DNA of 12,127 nucleotides from Cytophagaceae bacterium (GTDB taxonomy: Bacteria > Bacteroidota > Bacteroidia > Cytophagales > Spirosomataceae): the NCBI GenBank assembly GCA_027485075.1, contig JAIXRT010000165.1:1-12127 (forward strand), written 5' to 3'. Shown piece after piece: positions 5,656 to 11,243 of this stretch (positions are counted from its first letter, which is position 1; each line of letters begins with the position of its first letter). The position numbers were made by a program, and so were the translations under genes. The notes under the pieces were generated by a model. It saw only the letters and a list, made by a program, of their open reading frames with translations. It was not told the origin of the DNA and searched no databases.

Positions 5656-6432
5656 ATGAGTAGAAAGTCAGAAAAATCGCTGTTTTTCGTCTATACGCCG
5701 CCGCTTTTAGGTGTGCGAAAAAGTCGCAGAAAAGCGCCCCAGCCAGGTAATAAAACGGCTGAGCGTTGGAAGTGGTCAGTGTTCTACTACTGGTGGGAAT
5801 ATCTGCGGCGACATGAAGGCTATCGTCAGACATGCGAAGCAGGTGGCATTGGTAGGTTTGCGAAGCTCTATGCTGACTTCGGCGATGTTCATTCATGCGA
5901 TTTTTGGTCGTGGTGGAAGTCGCACAGTCATCTGTTTTCTGAGCCAGAAGCCAGAAAGGCAGAACCATTTGATCCGTCTGATATGCAAGAAGATGATCAG
6001 GGCGACTTTATCTACATTCGCATCCCCAGAGAGAACCAACTTAAGCACTCGCTGACGCAGGTAACTCGGATCGTGAAGCGAAGGCTAGTAAAGCGAGATA
6101 GCAGAAAGATAGTCACACAAGCCCGTTACAAAGTTGCAACCAAGCCCCTTCTTCCATCTCTAGATATGCACTTGAGAGTTTGGGATGCTCGGCGTGACAA
6201 TCCCGACTCCACATTGGAAGAGTTGGCTGACATTGCAGAGGTCAGTATTAATCACGTGGTCAATGGTGAGACGTTAGCAATTAGGGCGTTTAATCGTTAC
6301 CCTGATGATGATATTCGCAAGGTGCTAAAGCGACGAAAGGAACTAGCGGTCCAAAGGCATCTTAGGATCGCTGAGCAGTATATCCAGAATGTCGCTGAGC
6401 GTGAGACGTTCCCGCTGCGATCATCAAGGTAG
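5656..6432 (+). CDS. Conserved element protein with Trp-rich N-terminal region and possible C-terminal HTH
   Basis: A 258-aa protein without a named family that I can give. Residues about 38-95 hold a distinctive aromatic block (FYYWWEYLRRHEGY, then a Cys-Glu-x-Gly-Gly, KLYADFGDV and FWSWWKSH) that I recall from proteins in proteobacterial integrated elements. The C-terminal third has a helix-turn-helix-like stretch (STLEELADIAEVSINHVV, about 185-202) within a basic region, so DNA binding is likely. I choose the ATG at 5656 over a TTG at 5620, which lacks a ribosome site; the site at 5656 is itself weak. It heads a co-directional set with the 6510 and 7179 genes. A regulatory or replication-support role fits the features but is not shown. 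Confidence 0.78.
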   Translation: MSRKSEKSLFFVYTPPLLGVRKSRRKAPQPGNKTAERWKWSVFYYWWEYLRRHEGYRQTCEAGGIGRFAKLYADFGDVHSCDFWSWWKSHSHLFSEPEARKAEPFDPSDMQEDDQGDFIYIRIPRENQLKHSLTQVTRIVKRRLVKRDSRKIVTQARYKVATKPLLPSLDMHLRVWDARRDNPDSTLEELADIAEVSINHVVNGETLAIRAFNRYPDDDIRKVLKRRKELAVQRHLRIAEQYIQNVAERETFPLRSSR

Positions 6433-6509
6433 GCAAGGAACCATCTTGGAAAAAGACTCGTTTTGCTGCACGGTTTTGATCTGTCTCATCTTATTGAATT
6501 GAGTTCGCT

Positions 6510-7124
6510 TTGCACAAGTCAGACGAAGCACGGTTGGCAAAGCTTCAAGATCTTTTAGGTCGATTGAGGCGTGGCGAAATCGTGCAAAATCGTCAGCTTC
6601 AGACTTGGCTTGGTGAGGAAGGTTATAAGGAATACGAGGATAGTTGGTCGAACACAGTCGATCAGCGCAACTTGCTTAGTAGAAAATCTAGCGCAATTAT
6701 TGAGTATGAAGAGCTGCTGAAGAAGGCGATACTGCTTTACAATCGCGGTGAAGCTGCAAGTCAGCGAGGAATGCGGTCAGCACGACAGCTACACGCAAAA
6801 GCACAAACGGCTTTCGAACGGGCACTGCTGTATCTTGAAGAGCAACTAAGCATCGATCCGTCGTTGCAAATCTGGCTCGACAGACAATGTGATTTCACTG
6901 CTAGTAACTACCCCAGTCTCGACCCAATCAGCGTTCCAAGAGCGATTACTAGTCGCAGTTTAGACAATCAGAGCGGTTCAATTTCCAAAAAGATTGATAG
7001 CAAAAGACAGTGCAAAATCCGCGCTGTCGAATCTGAGATTGAACGCATCCAAAACCCAACATTACAAGTGTCTGATTCTGACATTGCAGAGAAGCTGAGA
7101 AAGCTAAAAGCTGGCTGGAAATAG
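6510..7124 (+). CDS. Conserved helical element protein, TTG start
   Basis: A 204-aa, mostly helical protein. The N-terminus (LQDLLGRLRRGEIVQNRQLQ, then LGEEGYKEYEDSW) and the middle long helix (EYEELLKKAILLYNRGEAAS to about residue 112) are well formed, followed by a proline-containing segment (LDPISVPRAITSRSLDN) and a basic C-terminal helix. I recall similar proteins in genomic islands beside relatives of the 5656 and 7179 genes, but have no name for the family. The frame has a stop at 6495 and no ATG before residue 88, so TTG at 6510 is the only sensible start; the ribosome site is weak (GAG). It lies 77 bp after the 5656 gene and 54 bp before the 7179 gene in the same direction. Function unknown; no catalytic motif seen. 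Confidence 0.8.
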   Translation: MHKSDEARLAKLQDLLGRLRRGEIVQNRQLQTWLGEEGYKEYEDSWSNTVDQRNLLSRKSSAIIEYEELLKKAILLYNRGEAASQRGMRSARQLHAKAQTAFERALLYLEEQLSIDPSLQIWLDRQCDFTASNYPSLDPISVPRAITSRSLDNQSGSISKKIDSKRQCKIRAVESEIERIQNPTLQVSDSDIAEKLRKLKAGWK

Positions 7125-7168
7125 GTAGGAATTGCAGTGAGAAGGATTCACATTGAGTTCTCGAAAAA

Positions 7169-7172
7169 GGAG
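7169..7172 (+). promoter_or_regulatory. Ribosome binding site choosing the internal ATG at 7179
   Basis: AAAAAGGAGA ends 5 nt before the ATG at 7179, while the frame's upstream GTG (7137) has no comparable site. This moves the start 14 codons downstream and gives the family-typical N-terminus MSLISSLKLIE. Confidence 0.8.
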
Positions 7173-7178
7173 AATGCA

Positions 7179-7598
7179 ATGTCGCTAATATCATCGCTGA
7201 AGCTGATCGAGTTTCGACCAGAAACAGCACAAGGGCGCATCTTCGTGCGTCGTCGCAAACTAGCAGATAAGATCGATCAGCAGATCAATCTTGCTACAGA
7301 CCCAGCATATACACCAAGCAAGTTTGTTACTGTCACTGACGAAAGCGGCAATCAGCATCGTCGTGAAGTAGCAAAGCGCATCAAGCGATGGTGGGTCGTG
7401 AACGCTGACGATACAGTGCAACTAACAGTGCGTTATGGCAGCAAACCAATTGAGCTTGCGAAGGGCAAGAACGCTATTCAATGCGCTAATGCTTCAGAGG
7501 TCAGCACGGTTCTTTCAACGGTCAAGGAAGCTGTTTTGAACGGCGAACTTGATACTGCTTTGAACAGCGTCACTGGCGTTGGTTCGAAAGCGAAATAA
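7179..7598 (+). CDS. DUF6641 family protein
   Basis: The 139-aa product has the features I associate with DUF6641: N-terminus MSLISSLKLIE, a basic stretch (RRRKLADKIDQQINLA), a central RIKRWWVVNADD with paired Trp, a beta-rich block (QLTVRYGSKPIELAKGKNAI) and a C-terminal helical tail (VLSTVKEAVLNGELD). The family has no established function; basic charge and a compact beta-rich core would suit a nucleic-acid-binding protein, possibly a single-strand DNA-binding helper for the HUH rep, which is inference only. The start is fixed by a strong ribosome site. It is the last gene of the element's rightward set; behind it lies AT-rich non-coding DNA with repeats. Confidence 0.82.
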   Translation: MSLISSLKLIEFRPETAQGRIFVRRRKLADKIDQQINLATDPAYTPSKFVTVTDESGNQHRREVAKRIKRWWVVNADDTVQLTVRYGSKPIELAKGKNAIQCANASEVSTVLSTVKEAVLNGELDTALNSVTGVGSKAK

Positions 7599-7639
7599 TC
7601 ACGAGAAAGGCACTGGAAAGAGACGGTTTGCGTAAGTAT

Positions 7640-7660
7640 GATGTTCACACATTGTGCATC
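7640..7660. repeat. Bulged stem-loop after the DUF6641 gene
   Basis: GATG-TT-CACA (7640-7649) can pair with TGTG-CATC (7653-7660), leaving a 2-nt bulge and a 3-nt loop. It lies 42 bp after the last element gene. It has no T-tract, so it could be a weak terminator or part of the element end. Confidence 0.3.
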
Positions 7661-7687
7661 TACGACACGAGATTTCAATTACATACA

Positions 7688-7768
7688 TAAGTAATTGATT
7701 TATTGGAATAAATCTTAAATCGCATTAGTTACACAAAAATAAAAATTGGAGCTAACTAATTGATTTAT
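7688..7768. repeat. 16-bp direct repeats and a dyad in the AT-rich right end
   Basis: TAAGTAATTGATTTAT (7688-7703) recurs as TAACTAATTGATTTAT (7753-7768), 15 of 16 bases, 65 bp apart. The first copy overlaps a perfect dyad, GATTTATT-GG-AATAAATC (7697-7714). Such arrays at element ends often bind the recombinase or accessory proteins, but no matching copy was seen at the left end. Confidence 0.5.
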
Positions 7769-7774
7769 ATATAT

Positions 7775-7788
7775 TTCATTGCAGTGAA
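7775..7788. repeat. Imperfect palindrome at the composition boundary
   Basis: TTCATTGCAGTGAA is a palindrome except for one base pair, lying about 30 bp before the first backbone gene, right where the AT-rich DNA gives way to GC-rich DNA. It is a candidate core of the right attachment site; without the left partner this remains a guess. Confidence 0.3.
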
Positions 7789-7818
7789 TCGTTGAGTGGG
7801 AATAAGGCTTACACAGCC

Positions 7819-8091
7819 ATGACCATCACCTACGAACCCGAACGCAACCGGTTCAACATGCCGACGGAGGCGGGGGATGCCTATGTCACCATCCGCTGGG
7901 ACGAAGATGTCATGATATTGCCGCACGCCGAAGTGCCATCCGCCTTGCGCGGGACAGGCGCGGGGGCGCGGCTGGCCACGGGTGTGTTTGAACAAATCGA
8001 GGCAATGGGCATCAAAGCCCGGCCGACCTGTCCGTTTCTGGTAAAGGTCGCAAAGTCAGACCCGCGCTGGCAGAATCTGTTCGGCCTCTGA
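7819..8091 (+). CDS. YjdJ-type GNAT family N-acetyltransferase
   Basis: The 90-aa length and layout match the small YjdJ-like acetyltransferase family (GCN5-related, single short domain). The acetyl-CoA loop is visible as LRGTGAGARL (residues 43-52), preceded by the HAEVPSAL segment, and the family's conserved Cys-Pro-Phe lies at residues 71-73 (RPTCPFLVKV). The physiological substrate is unknown in this family. I choose the ATG at 7819; a TTG at 7792 would add nine residues from the AT-rich junction. The upstream ribosome site is weak, which may mean the native leader was replaced when the element inserted beside it. The next gene follows after 4 bp, so the two are probably co-transcribed. 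Codon use and GC are of backbone type. Confidence 0.88.
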   Translation: MTITYEPERNRFNMPTEAGDAYVTIRWDEDVMILPHAEVPSALRGTGAGARLATGVFEQIEAMGIKARPTCPFLVKVAKSDPRWQNLFGL

Positions 8092-8095
8092 ACGC

Positions 8096-8305
8096 ATGGC
8101 GGCAGAATTATCACCCGCGCAGCTCAGCGAAATCGTCGAAATGGCGCTGTCCGACCATATCAGTTTCACACAGATTTCAGCCCAGCATGGCGTTACGCCG
8201 GACCAGATAAAAGCAATCATGCGCACGCAGCTGAAACCCGGCAGCTATCGCGCATGGCGCAAGCGCGTGCGTGATTTCGGCGACCGGCGAGAGCATTATA
8301 AGTGA
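8096..8305 (+). CDS. TIGR03643 / DUF2805 family protein
   Basis: This 69-aa protein matches the small TIGR03643 (DUF2805) family: LSEIVEMALSDHISFTQI, then HGVTPDQIKAIMRTQLKP and the C-terminal signature SYRAWRKRV. The predicted fold is a short helix-turn-helix-like bundle with a basic tail. The family has no established function. It starts 4 bp after the acetyltransferase stop. Its stop codon overlaps the first bases of the decayed thioesterase remnant behind it. Confidence 0.88.
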   Translation: MAAELSPAQLSEIVEMALSDHISFTQISAQHGVTPDQIKAIMRTQLKPGSYRAWRKRVRDFGDRREHYK

Positions 8306-8521
8306 TATTCATGTAGCTCGAGCGATCGGGGCGATCATCGACTCGGCAGAAGGTGATGCTGCGATGACCATGATTGAAAGTGACTCCGATGTCGTACCCC
8401 TCGAATACAAGATAAATTTCTTGCGCCCGGCTTCACGGTGGTCGAAGGCGGCCAGAGGAGGCAATGCGCTGCGCTCCAACAAATTGTCGTCCCTGCCCTT
8501 CCGCAGGCTACTAGCAAATAG
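8304..8521 (+). pseudogene. Decayed PaaI-type hotdog thioesterase
   Basis: In one frame, IGAIIDSAEGDAAMTMIES and VPLEYKINFLRPA follow the PaaI hotdog pattern (a HAG-GAIADSA-like helix, then the V-EYKINFL-PA strand). Just after position 8425 the family-like signal moves to another frame: PGFTVVEGGQRRQCAALQQ, as in the typical end of PaaI proteins, up to a TAG at 8519. The N-terminal 50 or so residues and the segment between the two pieces are missing, and the active-site region reads HVARA instead of the usual H-x-G. An intact frame spanning 8271-8525 is therefore not a real gene. It seems to be the remains of a truncated, deleted and frameshifted gene. A member of an unrelated family is unlikely but possible. 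Confidence 0.6.
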
Positions 8522-8529
8522 GTGACGAA

Positions 8530-9012
8530 GTGAGGATTAAAGTTGTAGCATTTGAGCAACGCCATGCGCGCGCTTTCCATGATCTCAATGTCGCCTGGAT
8601 CGAGCAGTTCTTCAAAATGGAAGAGAAGGATCGCCTGTTGCTGGAGCAACCTCAAGAAAAGATCATTGAAGCTGGCGGGCATATCTTGATCGCCGAGGAT
8701 GACAACGGCGCTGCAATCGGCTGCGTGTCTTTGGTGCCATACAGCGAGGGCGTTTTGGAGCTAGCGAAAATGGCCGTTGGAAATGACCTGCAAGGCAAGG
8801 GTGTGGGTAGCAAACTGATGGCGGCGACAGTTGCCAAGGCTAGAGAGCTCGGCGTGAAGGCGCTGTACTTGGAGTCCAATTCGCAGCTTGGGCCTGCAGT
8901 GCGGCTCTATGAACGAACCGGATTTCATCATCTTACCGCAGATCGTCGTCCAACCTCACCTTATGAGCGTGCAGACGTCTTCATGCGCTTGGACTTAGAA
9001 TCGGCGTCATGA
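8530..9012 (+). CDS. GNAT family N-acetyltransferase
   Basis: A 160-aa single-domain acetyltransferase. The acetyl-CoA binding motif is QGKGVGSKLM (residues 88-97), preceded by the strand ELAKMAV, and the C-terminal signature is GPAVRLYERTGF (121-132). It would transfer acetyl from acetyl-CoA to an amine of a small molecule or protein; the substrate cannot be told from the sequence. The start is GTG at 8530, with AGGTG five nt upstream. The stop overlaps the GFA gene's ATG by 4 bp, so the two are translationally coupled. Length is normal and no key motif is missing. Confidence 0.92.
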   Translation: MRIKVVAFEQRHARAFHDLNVAWIEQFFKMEEKDRLLLEQPQEKIIEAGGHILIAEDDNGAAIGCVSLVPYSEGVLELAKMAVGNDLQGKGVGSKLMAATVAKARELGVKALYLESNSQLGPAVRLYERTGFHHLTADRRPTSPYERADVFMRLDLESAS

Positions 9013-9449
9013 AATCCTTTGCCGGCGGCTGTCATTGCGGCGCACTCAAGGTCATATTCACGACTGGCCGCGACGCGATCGATGTTTGGCCGCGAGCTTG
9101 CGACTGCTCATTTTGCCGGCGGCACGGCGCGGCGTATCTGTCCGATCGGGATGGACAACTGGAGATTGTTGATTCTGGTAACAATGTTTACCAATTCGGG
9201 TTTCGCATAACGGATTTCCATATCTGCCAGCAGTGCGGCGTGCTGGTTGCGGCGACATGGCGAGACTCAGACGGAGCCATTTTTGGGGTGGCCAACATGC
9301 GCGCACTCGAGATTACAGATTTCTTCAAGAACGCTCCAGCGCAGATCAACTTCGACCTAGAAAAGCAAAGCGATCGGGAGCACCGACGTCGTGCGCATTG
9401 GACCCCTTCAACTTTGACAAAGCCGGATCTAAATCGCCAAGAACAATGA
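9009..9449 (+). CDS. GFA (glutathione-dependent formaldehyde-activating/CENP-V) family protein
   Basis: The 146-aa protein has the complete Cys set of the GFA/CENP-V zinc fold: C8 and C10 (GGCHCGA), C31, C33 and C36 (ACDCSFCRRHG), and C73 and C76 (ICQQCGV). The archetype, Gfa, binds zinc and was proposed to speed formation of S-hydroxymethylglutathione from formaldehyde, but most relatives have no proven reaction, so only the fold is secure. The ATG overlaps the preceding acetyltransferase stop by 4 bp. The C-terminal 25 residues, rich in Arg and polar residues, look less conserved. Confidence 0.9.
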   Translation: MKSFAGGCHCGALKVIFTTGRDAIDVWPRACDCSFCRRHGAAYLSDRDGQLEIVDSGNNVYQFGFRITDFHICQQCGVLVAATWRDSDGAIFGVANMRALEITDFFKNAPAQINFDLEKQSDREHRRRAHWTPSTLTKPDLNRQEQ

Positions 9450-10001
9450 GTGATCTCTCATCCACCTTCGAATGCTCGGCTCCCCTTTTCGACGTTCTGA
9501 AACGCAAGCTAACCGAAACGTCGGCGACCCTGCAAGTTGTAAGCAGATGTCCCAAGTCGCAGCGCTTATCGGCAGGAATGTGACAAAAACTCGGCCGTTG
9601 TGGTTCTCTTGCAGCCACGATCGCCTTCAGGCGATCAATAGGAAACCCGCTATGTCTGCCATTGGGCGCAAAGCTGTCGCTAGAAAGGGGTTTACTGCGA
9701 ACGTCCGATCTTGGGTCGTGTCCGGACAGTCCGCTTTTTTGACGATCGCGCGAAAAGCTGCCATCGAAAAAGCCTAAAGAATATGCGATGACACTTCACC
9801 ACCCCAATGAAGGCGCGCCAGAGCGAACATCTCCTCATACGGCAACCAAATTGATCTGCGCCCTTGTGAGTGATCAAAAACCTATATTAGCCCTTACGAT
9901 GCGTTTTTGTTGGTCATCCGCATCGCTATTGCTATTGCCTTCTGCGTCCGTGCATGGGTGCTGGGCCTAGACCATAATCATTCCAAGAAAGCACGACTAA
10001 G
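9450..10001. other. 552-bp intergenic region with no supported gene
   Basis: No frame here has a credible start, ribosome site or family pattern; the short frames read as random, shifting composition. The stretch from about 9540 to 9740 reads like a dispersed intergenic repeat of alphaproteobacteria: one frame gives MSAIGRKAVARKGF followed by NVRSWVVSGQSAF, resembling the well-known spurious peptides produced by such repeats. It contains a strong hairpin and the palindrome TGTCCGGACA (9719-9728). The promoter of the hydroxylase gene should lie near the right end, but no clear boxes were seen. Confidence 0.55.
9619..9636. repeat. Perfect stem-loop in the intergenic repeat
   Basis: GATCGCC (9619-9625) and GGCGATC (9630-9636) form a perfect 7-bp stem with the tetraloop TTCA. 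There is no T-tract, so a terminator is unlikely. It is probably part of the dispersed repeat or a short mobile-type palindrome. Confidence 0.5.
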
Positions 10002-10817
10002 ATGCCTGCTTCAACCTACGCCGTTCTGGCCATTTATGTGGCTTTTGGCCTGCTTGAATTATTTCGCACCCGCCTTTTTTCGAAGAATGAGCAAACGCGC
10101 GACGACGGCATTGTCGAAGTGGTCAGCACCGTTTTGTTGTTGGTTTTCACCCAGCCCGCCATTTTGATATTTGTCGACTATGCGCTCGGCGCGCTGCGTC
10201 CCGAATGGCGTGGGATGTTGTCGGGTATCAATATATTTTTGGCGATCGGGTTGTTCCTGATCCTGGACGATATGATGCAATATTGGCAGCACCGTGCATC
10301 GCATAGCTTCGCGTGGCTCTACAATATGCACCGCGCGCACCACAACGCCCGCTACATGAGCATCCGGTTGGTCTACCGGAACAACATTTTTTATTACGCG
10401 CTGATGCCAAGCATCTGGTTCTCGGCCGTATTGGTCTACATGGGATTGGGCTGGGTCTATGCTGGCTATGTTGTGGTCAAACAACTTGTGATCATCGGGG
10501 CGCATAGCGATGTGGCTTGGGATGCTAAGCTGCTCAAAATCAAATGGCTTTCGCCCGTCATGTGGGTGGTTGAACGCACGATATCGACGCCTGCTACCCA
10601 CCATGCCCATCATGGGCGTCATTACAGCGACCCTGCCGTGAACTATAAAGGCAATTTCGGAAATCTGCTGTTCTTTTGGGACATCCTGTTCGGCACCGCG
10701 AAAATCACCCGCACCTATCCGCAAAGCTATGGGGTAGAGAATCTGCCAGACGCGACTTTAGGCCAACAATTGGCGTGGCCATTGTTTCCTGAGGCGAAAG
10801 CCCCACAGAAAAACTAA
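10002..10817 (+). CDS. Sterol desaturase / fatty acid hydroxylase superfamily membrane protein
   Basis: A 271-aa integral membrane protein of the superfamily of non-haem di-iron oxygenases acting on lipids, sterols or carotenoids. The eight-His signature is visible: HRASH (97-101), HRAHH (110-114) and HHAHH (200-204), plus H168. Several hydrophobic stretches flank them, near residues 5-20, 40-62, 73-90, 130-150 and 152-166. The His clusters would face the cytoplasm and bind two irons; O2 and an electron donor are needed. The substrate cannot be told from sequence; a lipid or hopanoid is typical of the family. The ATG at 10002 has a weak upstream site. A GC-rich hairpin follows the stop. The next gene lies 44 bp away. 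Confidence 0.92.
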   Translation: MPASTYAVLAIYVAFGLLELFRTRLFSKNEQTRDDGIVEVVSTVLLLVFTQPAILIFVDYALGALRPEWRGMLSGINIFLAIGLFLILDDMMQYWQHRASHSFAWLYNMHRAHHNARYMSIRLVYRNNIFYYALMPSIWFSAVLVYMGLGWVYAGYVVVKQLVIIGAHSDVAWDAKLLKIKWLSPVMWVVERTISTPATHHAHHGRHYSDPAVNYKGNFGNLLFFWDILFGTAKITRTYPQSYGVENLPDATLGQQLAWPLFPEAKAPQKN

Positions 10818-10818
10818 A

Positions 10819-10833
10819 GGGCGCTTTGCGCCC
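10819..10833 (+). terminator. GC-rich stem-loop after the hydroxylase gene
   Basis: GGGCGC-TTT-GCGCCC is a perfect 6-bp stem with a 3-nt loop starting one base after the stop codon. No T-tract follows on the + strand (it is followed by C-rich DNA), whereas on the - strand a T-rich stretch does follow it. It may only weaken read-through into the next gene. Confidence 0.45.
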
Positions 10834-10861
10834 CCAACGACGGCGAACCAGAAAGAAACCC

Positions 10862-11215
10862 ATGTCACACATCACCCTCTACGGCATTCCCAATTGCGAC
10901 ACCGTCAAAAAGGCGCGGAATTATTTGGATGCGCGCGGCGTTGGCTTTGTCTTTCATGATTATAAAAAGGCTGGCGTGACCGAAGCGCATCTGGCGCGCT
11001 GGGTGGGCCAAGTTGGCTGGGAAAAGCTGCTGAACAAGGCGGGCACGACCTTCAAAAAATTGCCCGATGCCGACAAGGCCGACATTGATGAGGCCAAAGC
11101 CATTGCCTTGATGGTCGCCAACCCGTCGATGATCAAGCGGCCCGTGGTCGAAGGCGGCACGACTTTGCTGGTTGGGTTCAAGGAATCCGAATGGGAACCG
11201 GTCTTGTCGCAATAA
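10862..11215 (+). CDS. YffB/ArsC-like thioredoxin-fold reductase family protein
   Basis: The 117-aa product has the ArsC/Spx-type thioredoxin fold. Its N-terminus ITLYGIPNCDTVKKARNYLD carries the C12-D-T signature of the YffB branch. The KRPVV segment holds the conserved Arg and cis-Pro of the family, and the end LLVGFKESEWEPVL is typical. Family members are named arsenate reductase by homology, but the YffB branch is thought to be a glutathione-dependent thiol reductase with unproven substrate, so I do not call arsenate resistance. I choose the ATG at 10862 over an upstream start at 10826 that adds a basic, low-complexity stretch. No ars genes are near. Confidence 0.9.
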   Translation: MSHITLYGIPNCDTVKKARNYLDARGVGFVFHDYKKAGVTEAHLARWVGQVGWEKLLNKAGTTFKKLPDADKADIDEAKAIALMVANPSMIKRPVVEGGTTLLVGFKESEWEPVLSQ

Positions 11216-11243
11216 TGAAATGCTGCGCGGCCATGAAGGCGGT

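Larger units (their letters stand above)
2100..7790. mobile_element. Putative compact integrative element with tyrosine recombinase and HUH rep
   Basis: Between the left operon and the GC-rich backbone lies a block of about 5.7 kb of intermediate GC. It holds a tyrosine recombinase, a 53-aa gene, an HUH replication-type protein, small conserved genes of mobile-element type (DUF6626-like, DUF6641) and three unknown genes. The limits are approximate: on the left I place the edge after the 53-aa gene, because the integrase reads outward to it; on the right the edge is the composition change between 7599 and 7818. I could not find a convincing pair of direct repeats as att sites, and the Sel1/membrane pair could also be inside. 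No capsid, coat, secretin, Zot or mobilisation gene is recognisable. Confidence 0.6.

Noticed and set aside
2058..7818. Direct repeats as att sites of the element
   Set aside because: By eye only short AT-rich matches (such as AAATAAAAA) link the two ends; none is long enough to be convincing.
8271..8525. 84-aa frame as an intact gene
   Set aside because: Only its middle resembles a family; the start overlaps the TIGR03643 gene and the end is out of the family's frame, so it is a pseudogene fragment.
9472..9970. Several 60-116 aa frames in the gap after the GFA gene
   Set aside because: None has a ribosome site or family pattern; they arise from the GC-rich repeat.
10059..10724. 221-aa minus-strand frame
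   Set aside because: It lies entirely opposite the hydroxylase gene, whose His clusters prove the + strand frame.
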